Assembly (NCBI GenBank): GCA_020854035.1
Contig: JADZGE010000058.1
Span: 1-64,000, forward strand
Origin: Burkholderiales bacterium
Lineage (GTDB): Bacteria; Pseudomonadota; Gammaproteobacteria; Burkholderiales; SG8-41
Length of the DNA stretch: 64,000 bases
Reading direction: 5' to 3'
Part shown: piece by piece, positions 23,920-33,045 of the stretch
Layout of the letters: each line of letters opens with the position of its first letter
Position numbering within the stretch: the first letter of the stretch is position 1
Notes under the pieces: generated by a model
What the model was told of the DNA's origin: nothing
The model's input: only the letters and a program-made list of their open reading frames with translations
Database searches by the model: none
Translations under genes and position numbers: made by a program

Positions 23920-24545
23920 GGCGTGCGTGCCGCCCGTGCCGGCGCCTCCGGGCGCCAGCGCACCTGCCGCCATGTTTCGAGCGGCACGATCACGGGCGGC
24001 TCCCCGTTCGCGTAGAACCATGAGTCGACCGCCCAGCGGCGCCCGCCGGCGTTCTCGCTCACGACCGCGGTCGTATGGGGCATGCCGAACAGGAAGAATC
24101 CGCGCGTTACGCGGTCCACCACGCGGTGCCAGCGCAGCAACCCGGCGCGCTGAAGGATCCGCAGGTAGGTAGTGGTGTTGGTGGACTCGTCGATGCAGTC
24201 CATCTGCGCCCGCCAGTCCGAGCCGGGCCGGTTCTCGGGCATGTCCCCGGCCGTGCCGGCGATGGTGCCCACCACCTGCTCGAACCGCGCGATCGCGAGC
24301 GCAATCTGCGCGCGCTCGGCTTCCGGGCCGGACCGGGCGGCCGCGAGCGGCGCGCTCACCTCCGCCCACTGCGCGGGAGTGAGGTCTACCTGCGTCACGA
24401 TCGTGCAGGAGAAGCCGTGGCACACCGAAAGGCGGGACGGGCTCGGGTCCACGATGATGTCTTCGTGGACGAAGACATCCGCCGCCAGCGGCCGCACGAA
24501 CGCGAGGCATGCCGCGGCGAGCAGCGCGCGCCACGACGGCGACAT
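23916..24545 (-). CDS. Conserved exported hypothetical protein
   Basis: MSPSWRALLAAACLAFVRPLAADVFVHEDIIVDPSP...; signal peptide; 4-nt overlap with ggt. Confidence 0.7.
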   Translation of the reverse strand: MSPSWRALLAAACLAFVRPLAADVFVHEDIIVDPSPSRLSVCHGFSCTIVTQVDLTPAQWAEVSAPLAAARSGPEAERAQIALAIARFEQVVGTIAGTAGDMPENRPGSDWRAQMDCIDESTNTTTYLRILQRAGLLRWHRVVDRVTRGFFLFGMPHTTAVVSENAGGRRWAVDSWFYANGEPPVIVPLETWRQVRWRPEAPARAARTP

Positions 24546-24677
24546 CGCGGGTCCGGCTCGCACGCCGCTCTCGTTCGCGGCGGCCGGAAAATCTTTCAAG
24601 CGAGAAATCGGATTGCCCCCGGACCGCACTGCGTTTATCATAGCATCGACCTTCCCGCCGGATCCTTTCCCGCCGCA

Positions 24678-25166
24678 ATGATCGCCGCGCAGCAGGCCGA
24701 ACCCGCGCCCTGGCGCGGCTCGCCGTGGCGGATCGCCTGGTTCGTCGCCTCTCTGGCATGGGCGGTCCCGGTCGGCAATATCGCGTACGAACGCATCGTG
24801 CAGGTCACGTATCAGGCTCGGGCGCGCCTCATCGTCGAGTACGCGCTGTGGGAACTGCATCCGGAGTATCACGGCTCCCCGCAGGCATGGACACGTTTCG
24901 CCTCGCGCCTGCTGACCGACAACCAGCTCCTGCGGCGGGTGCGGCTGCGGCACCGGGATCTCGCGAACGAGATCGAACTCGACTACCGGCGCGACCTGAC
25001 CCTCGCCCAGGGCGAAGTCGCGGCCACCGCGCTCGCGGCGTGGGCCCTGCCCTGCGCCGCCGTGTATGGCATCGGGTTCCTGGTCGCGCGGCGCCGCCGC
25101 CGGCCGGCTACTGCCGCTCCCGCGCCCGCGAAGCCTGCCTATTCCGAAGCGCGCTATCGGCCCTGA
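24678..25166 (+). CDS. Hypothetical membrane protein with N- and C-terminal TM segments
   Basis: MIAAQQAEPAPWRGSPWRIAWFVASLAWAVPVGNIAYERIVQ...AAVYGIGFLVARRRRRP. Confidence 0.6.
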   Translation: MIAAQQAEPAPWRGSPWRIAWFVASLAWAVPVGNIAYERIVQVTYQARARLIVEYALWELHPEYHGSPQAWTRFASRLLTDNQLLRRVRLRHRDLANEIELDYRRDLTLAQGEVAATALAAWALPCAAVYGIGFLVARRRRRPATAAPAPAKPAYSEARYRP

Positions 25167-25206
25167 GGGCGGCACGCAACGACCACCGCAACCGACGGAT
25201 GACGCC

Positions 25207-26955
25207 ATGACGCAATCGAAGCACGCCATCTTCCACGAGACGCCCGCGCGCGCGAAGGAGAGCGCAGATCACTGGGGCAGCGACGCGGTCGCCGCCATGC
25301 TGCGCGAACTCGGGGTGCGCTACATCGCGCTCAACCCGGGCTCGAGCTACCGCGGCTTGCACGACAGCATCGTCAACTATCTCGGCAACCGCGATCCGCA
25401 GATGATCCTTGCCCTGCACGACGAACACGCCGTCGCCATCGCGCACGGCTACTGGAAAGTCTCGGGCGAGATGATGGCGGCGGCCTTGCACTCCAACGTC
25501 GGCCTCATGCACGCGGCGATGGCGGTATTCGACGCCTGGTGCGATCGCGCGCCGGTGCTCGTCGTGGGCGCGACGGGCCCCTGGGACGCGGCGCAGCGCC
25601 GGCCGTGGATCGACTGGATACACACCGCCTCCGACCAGGGCGCGCTGGTGCGCGACTACACGAAATGGGACAACCAGCCCGGTTCGGTCGCGGCCGCGAT
25701 GGAGGCAATGTTGCGCGGCGCGCAGATCGCGCGAACCGCGCCGCGCGGCCCGGTGTACGTCAACCTCGACGTCACCCTGCAGGAAGAGAAGATCGGGGCG
25801 CTGCCCGCCATGCCGGAGGTCGCGCGTTACGCGCCACCCGCGCCCGTGCAGCCCGATCCCGCCGCCGTCGCGGCCGCGGCCCGCCTGCTCTCCGGGGCGC
25901 GCAACCCGGTCATGCTCACCGGCCGCTCCTCCCGCGGCATCGCGCACTGGCAGGCGCAGGTCGCGCTCGCGGAAAAGCTCAACCTGCGCGTGCTCACCAA
26001 CCTCAAGATGGCGGCGGCTTTCCCCACGGGGCACCGCCTGCACGCGGGGCTCACCGCCGCCCACCTCGGCGCCACTTTCCAGCGCTTCCTGGCGGAAGCG
26101 GACGTGGTCCTGTCCCTCGACTGGCTCGATCTCGGTGGCACGCTCCGGCAGGCGTACGGCGCGAAACCGGTGACCGCGAAAGTGATCCAGGTCTCCTGCG
26201 ATGCCCACAACCATCGCGGCTGGAGCATGGATTATCAGGGCCTGCCGCCGCTCGACGCCTACCTCATGTGCGAACCGGAGGCGGCCGTCCCGCTGCTCAT
26301 CGAAGCGGCGAGCCCGCGCAACGCCGCCGTGTCCGCTGCGCCCGCGGTCAAGCTGCCCGCGCGCTCGGGGGACGTTCTCGATCTCCGCGGTGTCGCGGAC
26401 GCGCTCGATGCGGCGACGCGTGGTCTGGAGACGTGCCTGACGCACCTGCCCATAGGCTGGCATGGCGGATACTGCAGCTTCCGGCACCCGCTCGATTACA
26501 TCGGCGCCGAGGGCGGCGGCGGCGTGGGAGCGGGCCCGGGTATCACGGTCGGCGCGGCTCTCGCCCTGAAAGGCAGCGGGCGCCTGCCGATCGGGCTGCT
26601 CGGCGATGGCGACTTCCTGATGGGCAACACGGCCGTCTGGACCGCCGCGCGCTACCGGATTCCGTGCCTGATGATCGTCTGCAATAACCGCTCGTTTTTC
26701 AACGACGAACTGCACCAGGAGCGCGTTGCCATCGCGCGCGGGCGCCCAACGGAGAACCGCTGGATCGGCCAGCGGATCGGCGACCCCGACATCGATCTCG
26801 CGGCCATGGCGCGTGCGCAGGGCGCAACCGGTATCGGCCCGGTCACGCGCACTCCTGACATCGAGCCGGCGATCCGGCGGGGCGTCGAGGTCGTGCAATC
26901 CGGGGGCGTGTGCGTGATCGACGCGCGGGTGCAACCGGGCTACGACGCGGAATAG
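25207..26955 (+). CDS. Thiamine diphosphate-dependent enzyme (acetolactate synthase/benzoylformate decarboxylase-like)
   Basis: N-terminal Glu motif ALHDEHAVAIAHGYWKVSG; central domain; C-terminal ThDP motif GDGDFLMGNTAVWTAARYRIPCLMIVCNNRSFFNDE. Confidence 0.9.
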   Translation: MTQSKHAIFHETPARAKESADHWGSDAVAAMLRELGVRYIALNPGSSYRGLHDSIVNYLGNRDPQMILALHDEHAVAIAHGYWKVSGEMMAAALHSNVGLMHAAMAVFDAWCDRAPVLVVGATGPWDAAQRRPWIDWIHTASDQGALVRDYTKWDNQPGSVAAAMEAMLRGAQIARTAPRGPVYVNLDVTLQEEKIGALPAMPEVARYAPPAPVQPDPAAVAAAARLLSGARNPVMLTGRSSRGIAHWQAQVALAEKLNLRVLTNLKMAAAFPTGHRLHAGLTAAHLGATFQRFLAEADVVLSLDWLDLGGTLRQAYGAKPVTAKVIQVSCDAHNHRGWSMDYQGLPPLDAYLMCEPEAAVPLLIEAASPRNAAVSAAPAVKLPARSGDVLDLRGVADALDAATRGLETCLTHLPIGWHGGYCSFRHPLDYIGAEGGGGVGAGPGITVGAALALKGSGRLPIGLLGDGDFLMGNTAVWTAARYRIPCLMIVCNNRSFFNDELHQERVAIARGRPTENRWIGQRIGDPDIDLAAMARAQGATGIGPVTRTPDIEPAIRRGVEVVQSGGVCVIDARVQPGYDAE

Positions 26956-26965
26956 CCCTTGGACT

Positions 26966-26983
26966 TGTCAGGAAATTTGACAG
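26966..26983. promoter_or_regulatory. 18-bp dyad motif TGTCAGGAAATTTGACAG
   Basis: 15/18 identical to the motif at 45625-45642 (reverse complement TGTCAGAAAACTTTACAG). Confidence 0.45.
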
Positions 26984-27089
26984 CAATCAAATTGAGGGTT
27001 TCGCCATCCGGCCGGTCGGGCGCCACGCTCGACGATTGCGTCATTTCGTGAGTCGCATGCAGCCGGCCCGATCGGGGCCCCCGGCGCGG

Positions 27090-27533
27090 TCAGCGCCTGG
27101 TCGAGCCGAAAGCGAGCGAACGCAGGAGCCGCTGGCACTGCCGCGGGCCGAGCACCACCCCGTAGCGGGCGGCCACGTGCCGCGCGAGGACCTCGCCGGT
27201 CCATTTCGAGCCGCCGTAGCCGAAATCGGCCGGGGGTAACGCGAGATCCCTCGCCAGATCGACAGCCTGTTGCCGCCCTATGCGGGCCAGGCGCCCGCCG
27301 GTTCGCTGCCGGTCGCCAAGGCCCGAGACGCCCCGACTGGCGTAGGCGTGCACCCAGCGCTCGATGGTGCGCGGGCTCGTTCCGTACCACGCGCCCACTT
27401 CGTAGCAGCTGCGGCCCCGGCCGACCAGCAGGACGCAATGCAGGCGGTGCAGGAAGCGCTGCCCGGGCGAGCCCCGCGCCATCTCTGCAATCAACCGGCA
27501 AAGCGCCGCCGCCTCGATCTTCAGTCGTTTCAT
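27090..27533 (-). CDS. Orphan IS630-type HTH protein (transposase N-terminal half, no DDE domain)
   Basis: MKRLKIEAAALCRLIAEMARGSPGQRFLHRLHCVLLVGRGRSCYEVGAWYGTSPRTIERWVHAYASRGVSGLGDRQRTGGR...KWTGEVLARHVAARYGVVLGPRQCQRLLRSL; ends before a catalytic domain. Confidence 0.7.
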   Translation of the reverse strand: MKRLKIEAAALCRLIAEMARGSPGQRFLHRLHCVLLVGRGRSCYEVGAWYGTSPRTIERWVHAYASRGVSGLGDRQRTGGRLARIGRQQAVDLARDLALPPADFGYGGSKWTGEVLARHVAARYGVVLGPRQCQRLLRSLAFGSTRR

Positions 27534-27570
27534 GCTCCCCTCGCAGCACCGCACCCGGCGACGCATCATG

Positions 27571-27587
27571 CGACATGTGATCTGTCG
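27571..27587. promoter_or_regulatory. Short dyad CGACA-N7-TGTCG upstream of the S8 protease promoter
   Basis: Perfect 5-bp inverted arms ~23 bp upstream of the -24 element. Confidence 0.3.
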
Positions 27588-27609
27588 TGGCAATCCACCC
27601 CCCCGGTAT

Positions 27610-27636
27610 TGGCACGTTTCATGCTTATGGCATGCC
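27610..27636 (+). promoter_or_regulatory. Sigma-54-type promoter for the S8 peptidase gene
   Basis: TTGGCACGTTTCATGCTT; GG (27611-12) N10 GC (27623-24); ~32 nt to ATG 27668. Confidence 0.65.
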
Positions 27637-27667
27637 ACGAATGGTCCTTCTCATGGGGGGGTGGGTC

Positions 27668-29587
27668 ATGACAGTTCGCCATGCACTGACGGTACGACCT
27701 TCGTTCCGCGGCCTCCATCCCTGTCCTGCCCGCCATCCGGGTGACTCGCGAGAGCATCGCGGGCGCGCGCCTTTCTCGCTCTCCGCGATGGTCTCGGCGG
27801 GCGCGCTCTTCGGCCTGACCGGATCGGGGATTGCGTTCGCGCTCGACCAGTCGAAGCTGCCGCAGGGCGCAAACCATCAGAAGGCGCAGGCGAAGGCCAC
27901 GGGCGCCGGCGTCCGGCTCGGCATCATCGAAGCGCCCGACGAGCACGGCAACGTGGGCATCCGCGCCGCCAACAATCTCGGGGCACGTCTCATCGGGCAG
28001 CGGGACTTCCAAGGAAAGAATCCTGGCGATGCTCCCGGTGCGATCGCGGCCGGCGCCAACCACCATTCGACGCTCGTTGCCGACACGGCGGCGGGAAGCA
28101 ATTTCATCGGCTACCTCGGCGTCGCGAGTGGCGCGAACGTCTACTACGGCGCCATCGACAGCGACAACTCGCTGCGCGCCGCCACCGATCACATGCGGCG
28201 CAACGACAGAGTGAGCCTCTTCAACATGAGCCTGGGCTTCGGCCCCGACACGAACGGCGCGAACGCGCTCGCTCTGTATTCGGACTGGTTCATGCGCAGC
28301 AACGACGCGCTCTTCGTGAAATCCGCCGGTAACCGCGGCGTCGACGGCAACGCACCGGAGGACAACCGGATCACGATACCGGGCGACTTCTACAACGGCA
28401 TCACCGTGGGCGCATCCACGGCCAACTTCCGGGCGCGGGCGAACTACAGCAGCTACTGGCTGAGCGGTGACGATGGAACCGCGCCCGATGTACGCGGCAA
28501 GCCGGACATCCTTGCGCCCGGCACGTTCATTGCCGACGGCAAGTCCTATCCGAACGTCGGCGATTGCGAGGCCGGCGTCGCCTTCGAGTGCAGCGGCACG
28601 AGTTTCGCGGCGCCGCACGTCACCGGCGTCGCCGCGATGCTGATGGAGCGCGGCCTCGATCTGCCGGGACCGGCGGCACGCAACCACCAGGCGATCAAGT
28701 CGATCATCCTGAACTCGGCGCGCAAGCGCGGGATCAACCCGCCGGAGAACAGCGTCCGCGTCTCGCTTGACGACGGCGGTTCGGCAAACGAAGCCTCGGA
28801 TGCCGATTATCTGGCGGGGCTCGGACTGAAGGCGCCCGACATTCCCGTCGGCACGCTGCGCGTCGGCGGCACCGCGACCGCGCCCAAGACCGCCGAGTGG
28901 ACGCCGACGGACTGGACCTACGACGGGCGCGTGCTGCGGGTGGACAATCCGCTCGACGACGAGCAGGGCGCGGGCATGCTCGACGCCGAGCGCGCGATGA
29001 TCCAGTATGACGGCGGCGAACAGGAAGAGCGCGCCGACAATCCCGCGGGCGTGAGGCCGATCGGGTGGAACCGCGATGACGCCGGTGGCGGCGCGAACGA
29101 CTCCTACTTCCTCAATTTCGCGAGGGCGGCGCGCACGTTCATCACCGCCACGCTGGTCTGGGACCGGCCGGTGCTGGAGTGGGACAGGGGCACCTCCCCC
29201 TGCGATGCGGATCTCGGTCCGCTGCCTGCCGGTTGCGGCGTCGTCGACACGGCGGACACCTATGTCGCGGGCGTGCTGCCCGACTTCGACCTGTCGGTCT
29301 ACCACAGGGGAATGCTGATCGCGACGTCGAACTCGGGCGGAGTCGACGCGGAGAACGTCGAGCACCTGCACTTCCCCGTCCCGTTCTTCGGCAGCCCGCT
29401 CGACTACGAGATCCGCGTCGAGTATCTCGGCGCCGCGCTCGTGGATTACGCGCTTTCGTGGTGGACCGTGGTGCCCGCGCCCGGAACGCTCCTCCTGCTC
29501 CTTGCCGCGCTGCCGTGCCTCGCGGCGCGCCGGCTGACGGCTCGCGCCGGTCCCGCGGCCGCCTGGACCGGGCCGGTCGCGGCCTGA
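27668..29587 (+). CDS. S8 (subtilase) family peptidase with PEP-CTERM-like C-terminus
   Basis: NHHSTLVADTAAG (His), FVKSAGNRG (oxyanion Asn), CSGTSFAAPHVTGVAAMLM (Ser); C-terminal VPAPGTLLLLLAALPCLAARR. Confidence 0.88.
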   Translation: MTVRHALTVRPSFRGLHPCPARHPGDSREHRGRAPFSLSAMVSAGALFGLTGSGIAFALDQSKLPQGANHQKAQAKATGAGVRLGIIEAPDEHGNVGIRAANNLGARLIGQRDFQGKNPGDAPGAIAAGANHHSTLVADTAAGSNFIGYLGVASGANVYYGAIDSDNSLRAATDHMRRNDRVSLFNMSLGFGPDTNGANALALYSDWFMRSNDALFVKSAGNRGVDGNAPEDNRITIPGDFYNGITVGASTANFRARANYSSYWLSGDDGTAPDVRGKPDILAPGTFIADGKSYPNVGDCEAGVAFECSGTSFAAPHVTGVAAMLMERGLDLPGPAARNHQAIKSIILNSARKRGINPPENSVRVSLDDGGSANEASDADYLAGLGLKAPDIPVGTLRVGGTATAPKTAEWTPTDWTYDGRVLRVDNPLDDEQGAGMLDAERAMIQYDGGEQEERADNPAGVRPIGWNRDDAGGGANDSYFLNFARAARTFITATLVWDRPVLEWDRGTSPCDADLGPLPAGCGVVDTADTYVAGVLPDFDLSVYHRGMLIATSNSGGVDAENVEHLHFPVPFFGSPLDYEIRVEYLGAALVDYALSWWTVVPAPGTLLLLLAALPCLAARRLTARAGPAAAWTGPVAA

Positions 29588-29591
29588 GGAA

Positions 29592-31088
29592 TCAGCGGCC
29601 GGCCGTGCCCTTGCCGGACGGTCCGGCCGCCCGGTACGCGCGCGCCGCGTCTTCGCTTCTGCCGAGCGCCTGGTAGCAGTCGCCGAGCTTGCGGTAGACC
29701 GGCGCCGCGGACTGGGATCGACCTGCTGCCCGGGAATAGTAGCCGACCGCCTCCTCGCATCGCCCGGACTCGCGCAGCAGGTCGGCGAGGTGCACGTATG
29801 CGGGCCAGTATCCCGGGTCGACGGCGATCGCCTGCCTGAATTTCTTCTCGGCCTCGCCCGGATTGCCGGCCGCGCGCCGGCTCCGCCCGAGGAGACTCCA
29901 CGCCGTCGCATCCTTGCCGTCGATCTCCAGTGCCCGTTCGGCCGCGGCCGCTGCCGCGCCCGGGTTCTTCTGCCGGAGATGGACGGCAGCGAGGTCGAGG
30001 TAGGCGCCCTTCAACTTCGGGTCGTGGCGCAGCGCCGCGCCGTAGTGCTCGATCGCCTTCGCGGGGGAACCGGCAGCGAGCGCGAGTACGCCGAGGTGGT
30101 ACTCGGCGAGCCCCGGCTCGTTCGCCGCCCGGTAGAGGCTCGAGAGTTCCCGATGGGCGCCCACATGCGCGGGATCCCGCGCGAGCACGCGCCGGTACGC
30201 CGCGATCGCCTGCGCCGGTTCATCGAGCCGCGCATGCGCCGCCGCGAGGCGCTCGAGAAAGTAGGTGTAGCGCGGCTGCAGGCGCACCGCCGCGGCGTAC
30301 TCCCGCTGCGCCTCGCGCGGGCGCCCCGCCGCAAGCAGGGCGTTCCCGAGCAGCGCGCGCGCGAGCGCATGCCCGGGGGCGAGTCCGACCGCCCTGCGGG
30401 CACGCTCCAGCGCCCGTTGCGGCGGATCGCCCAGCTCCTGGCCCACCGCCGCGATCTTCACGGCGGCATCCACCGATCGCGGCGCCCGCTCGAGCGCCAT
30501 CTCGTACTGGGCAAGCGCTTCCGCCGGCCTGCCGAGCGCCCAGTACGCATCCCCGAGACGCCGGTAGCCCAGGGTGCGCCCCGGCGCCTTGCGCACGAGT
30601 TCCTCGAATTCCCGTGCCGCGAGCGTGGCGTTCCCCATGGCAAGGAGCGCCGAGCCGGCGATGGCGTGGGCCTGCGCGCTCGCCGGCACCGCCGCCTGCA
30701 CGACACGTGCCGTCCGCAGCGCCTCCTCGTTCCGGCCCGCCCGGAGGTACAGGTCCGCCAGCGCGGTCGCGATGCTCATGGAAGCGGGGACAAGTTCGCG
30801 CGCCCGCTCGACCTCCCGCACCGCGGCATCGATTCTGCCCGCGCGATAGTGCCGATCCGCGGATTCTAGATGGCGGGCGACGGGACCGCTCTCCCCGCCG
30901 CCCGGTGGCAACGCGAGAGCGCCGCCGCGCCCGCGCTGTGATTCCAGGAAACGCTCGTAATCGTCGATGACCGTCGCCCGGGCCACGGGCACGACGAGAA
31001 ACCCGCACACCGCCGCGAGCGCAACGCCCGCGCGGTGCCATCTCCGCGAGCGGCGGCTCGTCGTTGCTGCGGCGGCACGTGGCAACAT
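29592..31088 (-). CDS. Exported TPR-repeat protein
   Basis: N-terminal signal/TM (AGVALAAVCGFLVVPVARA) and about ten TPR units; convergent with the S8 peptidase gene (4 nt apart). Confidence 0.85.
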   Translation of the reverse strand: MLPRAAAATTSRRSRRWHRAGVALAAVCGFLVVPVARATVIDDYERFLESQRGRGGALALPPGGGESGPVARHLESADRHYRAGRIDAAVREVERARELVPASMSIATALADLYLRAGRNEEALRTARVVQAAVPASAQAHAIAGSALLAMGNATLAAREFEELVRKAPGRTLGYRRLGDAYWALGRPAEALAQYEMALERAPRSVDAAVKIAAVGQELGDPPQRALERARRAVGLAPGHALARALLGNALLAAGRPREAQREYAAAVRLQPRYTYFLERLAAAHARLDEPAQAIAAYRRVLARDPAHVGAHRELSSLYRAANEPGLAEYHLGVLALAAGSPAKAIEHYGAALRHDPKLKGAYLDLAAVHLRQKNPGAAAAAAERALEIDGKDATAWSLLGRSRRAAGNPGEAEKKFRQAIAVDPGYWPAYVHLADLLRESGRCEEAVGYYSRAAGRSQSAAPVYRKLGDCYQALGRSEDAARAYRAAGPSGKGTAGR

Positions 31089-31270
31089 GCGGCACTCCCG
31101 CTGCGGGCAGCGCGCTCCGGCAGCGGCTCTGCGGGAGGCACGTCGCCGGCGATTGTACGCCGTGGAGCGACCGCGCGGGCGGACACCGGCGCCGCCGCGG
31201 CCCGCGGGGGCCCGCCGTGGAAACGCGCTATCCTACGAAAACCATCGATTACCCCAGGAAGGAGCGCGGC

Positions 31271-32152
31271 ATGGAAATCAGGAATGTCGGCGTCGTGAGC
31301 CCCGGCGACATGGGGCAGGCGATCGCCCGGCGCATCGCCGAGAGCGGTTTCGCGGTGCACGTCGCGCTCGACGGGCGCAGCGAGCGCACGAAGGCGCTCG
31401 CGCGCGAAGCGGGATTGCACGATTGCGGCGGAATGGAGCAGCTCGTGCGCACCTGCGAGCTCGTGCTCTCGGTCATCAACCCGGGTGAAGCCATGAACGT
31501 GGCGCGGGAAGCCGCGGCCGCCATGAAGATCACCGGCCGCCGCATCGCGTTCGCGGATCTGAATGCGGTATCGCCCCGGACCGCCCGGGACGAAGCCAGC
31601 GTGATCCAGGAAGCCGGGGGCGCCTTCATCGACGGCGGCATCATCGGTCCGCCCCCGCGTGGCGACAAGGACCGCCCGCGCATCTACGTCTCGGGGCCGG
31701 ATGCCTACCTCCTGGAGCGCATCCTGCACCCCAACCTCCAGGTGCGCGTCATGTCCGAGCGCATCGGGGATGCCTCCGGGGTGAAGATGTGCTACGCCGC
31801 CATGACCAAGGGCACCACCGCGCTGGCGGTGGAATTGCTCGTGGCGGCGCGCAAGCTCGGCGTCGAGCAGGCGCTCGAGAAGGAGCTGCGCGAGAGCCGC
31901 AACGACGTGTTCGACTGGCAGTTGCGCAATATCGCGGTGATGCCCCCCAAGGCCTACCGCTGGGTGCCGGAAATGCAGGAAATCGCGAGGACTTTCGGCG
32001 AACTGGGCATGACGCGCCGCATCTTCGAAGGGGCCACCGACGTCTACCAGATGGTCGCGGCGACACCGCTCGGCGGCGAGAGCCCGGAGCAGGCACGCCA
32101 GGCGGGGCGCACCGGGCTCGACGTCACCCGCGAGATCGCCGACGGCCGGTAA
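31271..32152 (+). CDS. NAD(P)-dependent oxidoreductase (6PGDH-like Rossmann + DUF1932)
   Basis: MEIRNVGVVSPGDMGQAIARRIAESGF; FIDGGIIGPPPRG; C-terminal helical domain GDASGVKMCYAAMTKGTTAL. Confidence 0.88.
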   Translation: MEIRNVGVVSPGDMGQAIARRIAESGFAVHVALDGRSERTKALAREAGLHDCGGMEQLVRTCELVLSVINPGEAMNVAREAAAAMKITGRRIAFADLNAVSPRTARDEASVIQEAGGAFIDGGIIGPPPRGDKDRPRIYVSGPDAYLLERILHPNLQVRVMSERIGDASGVKMCYAAMTKGTTALAVELLVAARKLGVEQALEKELRESRNDVFDWQLRNIAVMPPKAYRWVPEMQEIARTFGELGMTRRIFEGATDVYQMVAATPLGGESPEQARQAGRTGLDVTREIADGR

Positions 32153-32236
32153 CAGCGATCGGCCGCGAGCCGCCAGCCCGGCTGTTTCCGTCAGGCGCCA
32201 CCGGTCAACCCGGGGGCTACCCGCGAGCGGCCGGGG

Positions 32237-32923
32237 TCAGGCAACGCCCGCCGGGCCCGCCGGCTCTTCCAGCTCGGAGAAGCGCACGGGCAGGATGTCG
32301 CGGGTAGTCAGGGTCCCGGCGGGAGACTTTTCCACCAGGGTGAGCATCTGCCGCTCCGGAATTCCGGTGGGGATCACCATGCGCCCGCCGGGCTTCAACT
32401 GCCCGATCAACGGCGGCGGGATCAGCTCGGCGGCGGCGGTGACGATGATCCTTTCGAACGGCGCGAACTCGGGCCACCCGAAATAGCCGTTGCCCACCCG
32501 CACCGCGACTTCGTCGTAGCCGAGCCGCCGCAGCCGCCGCTCCGTCCCGCGGGCAAGCTCCTCGATGATGTCGACGGTGTAAACACGCCCCGCGAGCTCC
32601 GCGAGCACGGCGGCCTGGTAGCCGGCACCGGCGCCGACCTCGAGCACCGTGTCCCCGGGGCCCACCTCGAGCAGGTCCGTCATGAGGGCGACGATGAACG
32701 GCTGCGAGATCGTCTTGTCGCAGCCGATCGGCAGCGGCCGGTTGAGGTAGGCATAGGCCTGGATCTCCGGCGGCACGAACTCGTGGCGCGGCACCGAACC
32801 CATGACCCGCATGACGCGCCCCGAGAACGAGGCCTTGCCCGTGTGCCCGGCGGTGAGGACCGCCTCGGCGGCGATCTCCGCCATCAGCCGCTCGCGCAAC
32901 TCCCCGAACCGGTCGTTCGCCAT
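32237..32923 (-). CDS. pcm: Protein-L-isoaspartate O-methyltransferase
   Basis: VPRHEFVPPEIQAYAYLNRPLPIGCDKTISQPFIVALMTDLLEVGPGDTVLEVGAGAGYQAAVLAEL. Confidence 0.95.
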   Translation of the reverse strand: MANDRFGELRERLMAEIAAEAVLTAGHTGKASFSGRVMRVMGSVPRHEFVPPEIQAYAYLNRPLPIGCDKTISQPFIVALMTDLLEVGPGDTVLEVGAGAGYQAAVLAELAGRVYTVDIIEELARGTERRLRRLGYDEVAVRVGNGYFGWPEFAPFERIIVTAAAELIPPPLIGQLKPGGRMVIPTGIPERQMLTLVEKSPAGTLTTRDILPVRFSELEEPAGPAGVA

Positions 32924-33045
32924 GCGCGATGCTAACTCCGCGCGTGCACGGGCCGCAACCGCGCGGCGCACGCCCGGCCGAAGTGGACTGCCCGCGCCGA
33001 TTGGTGCAATCTAGCGCCACCTTCAACGGCGCGGCGGAGCAATCG

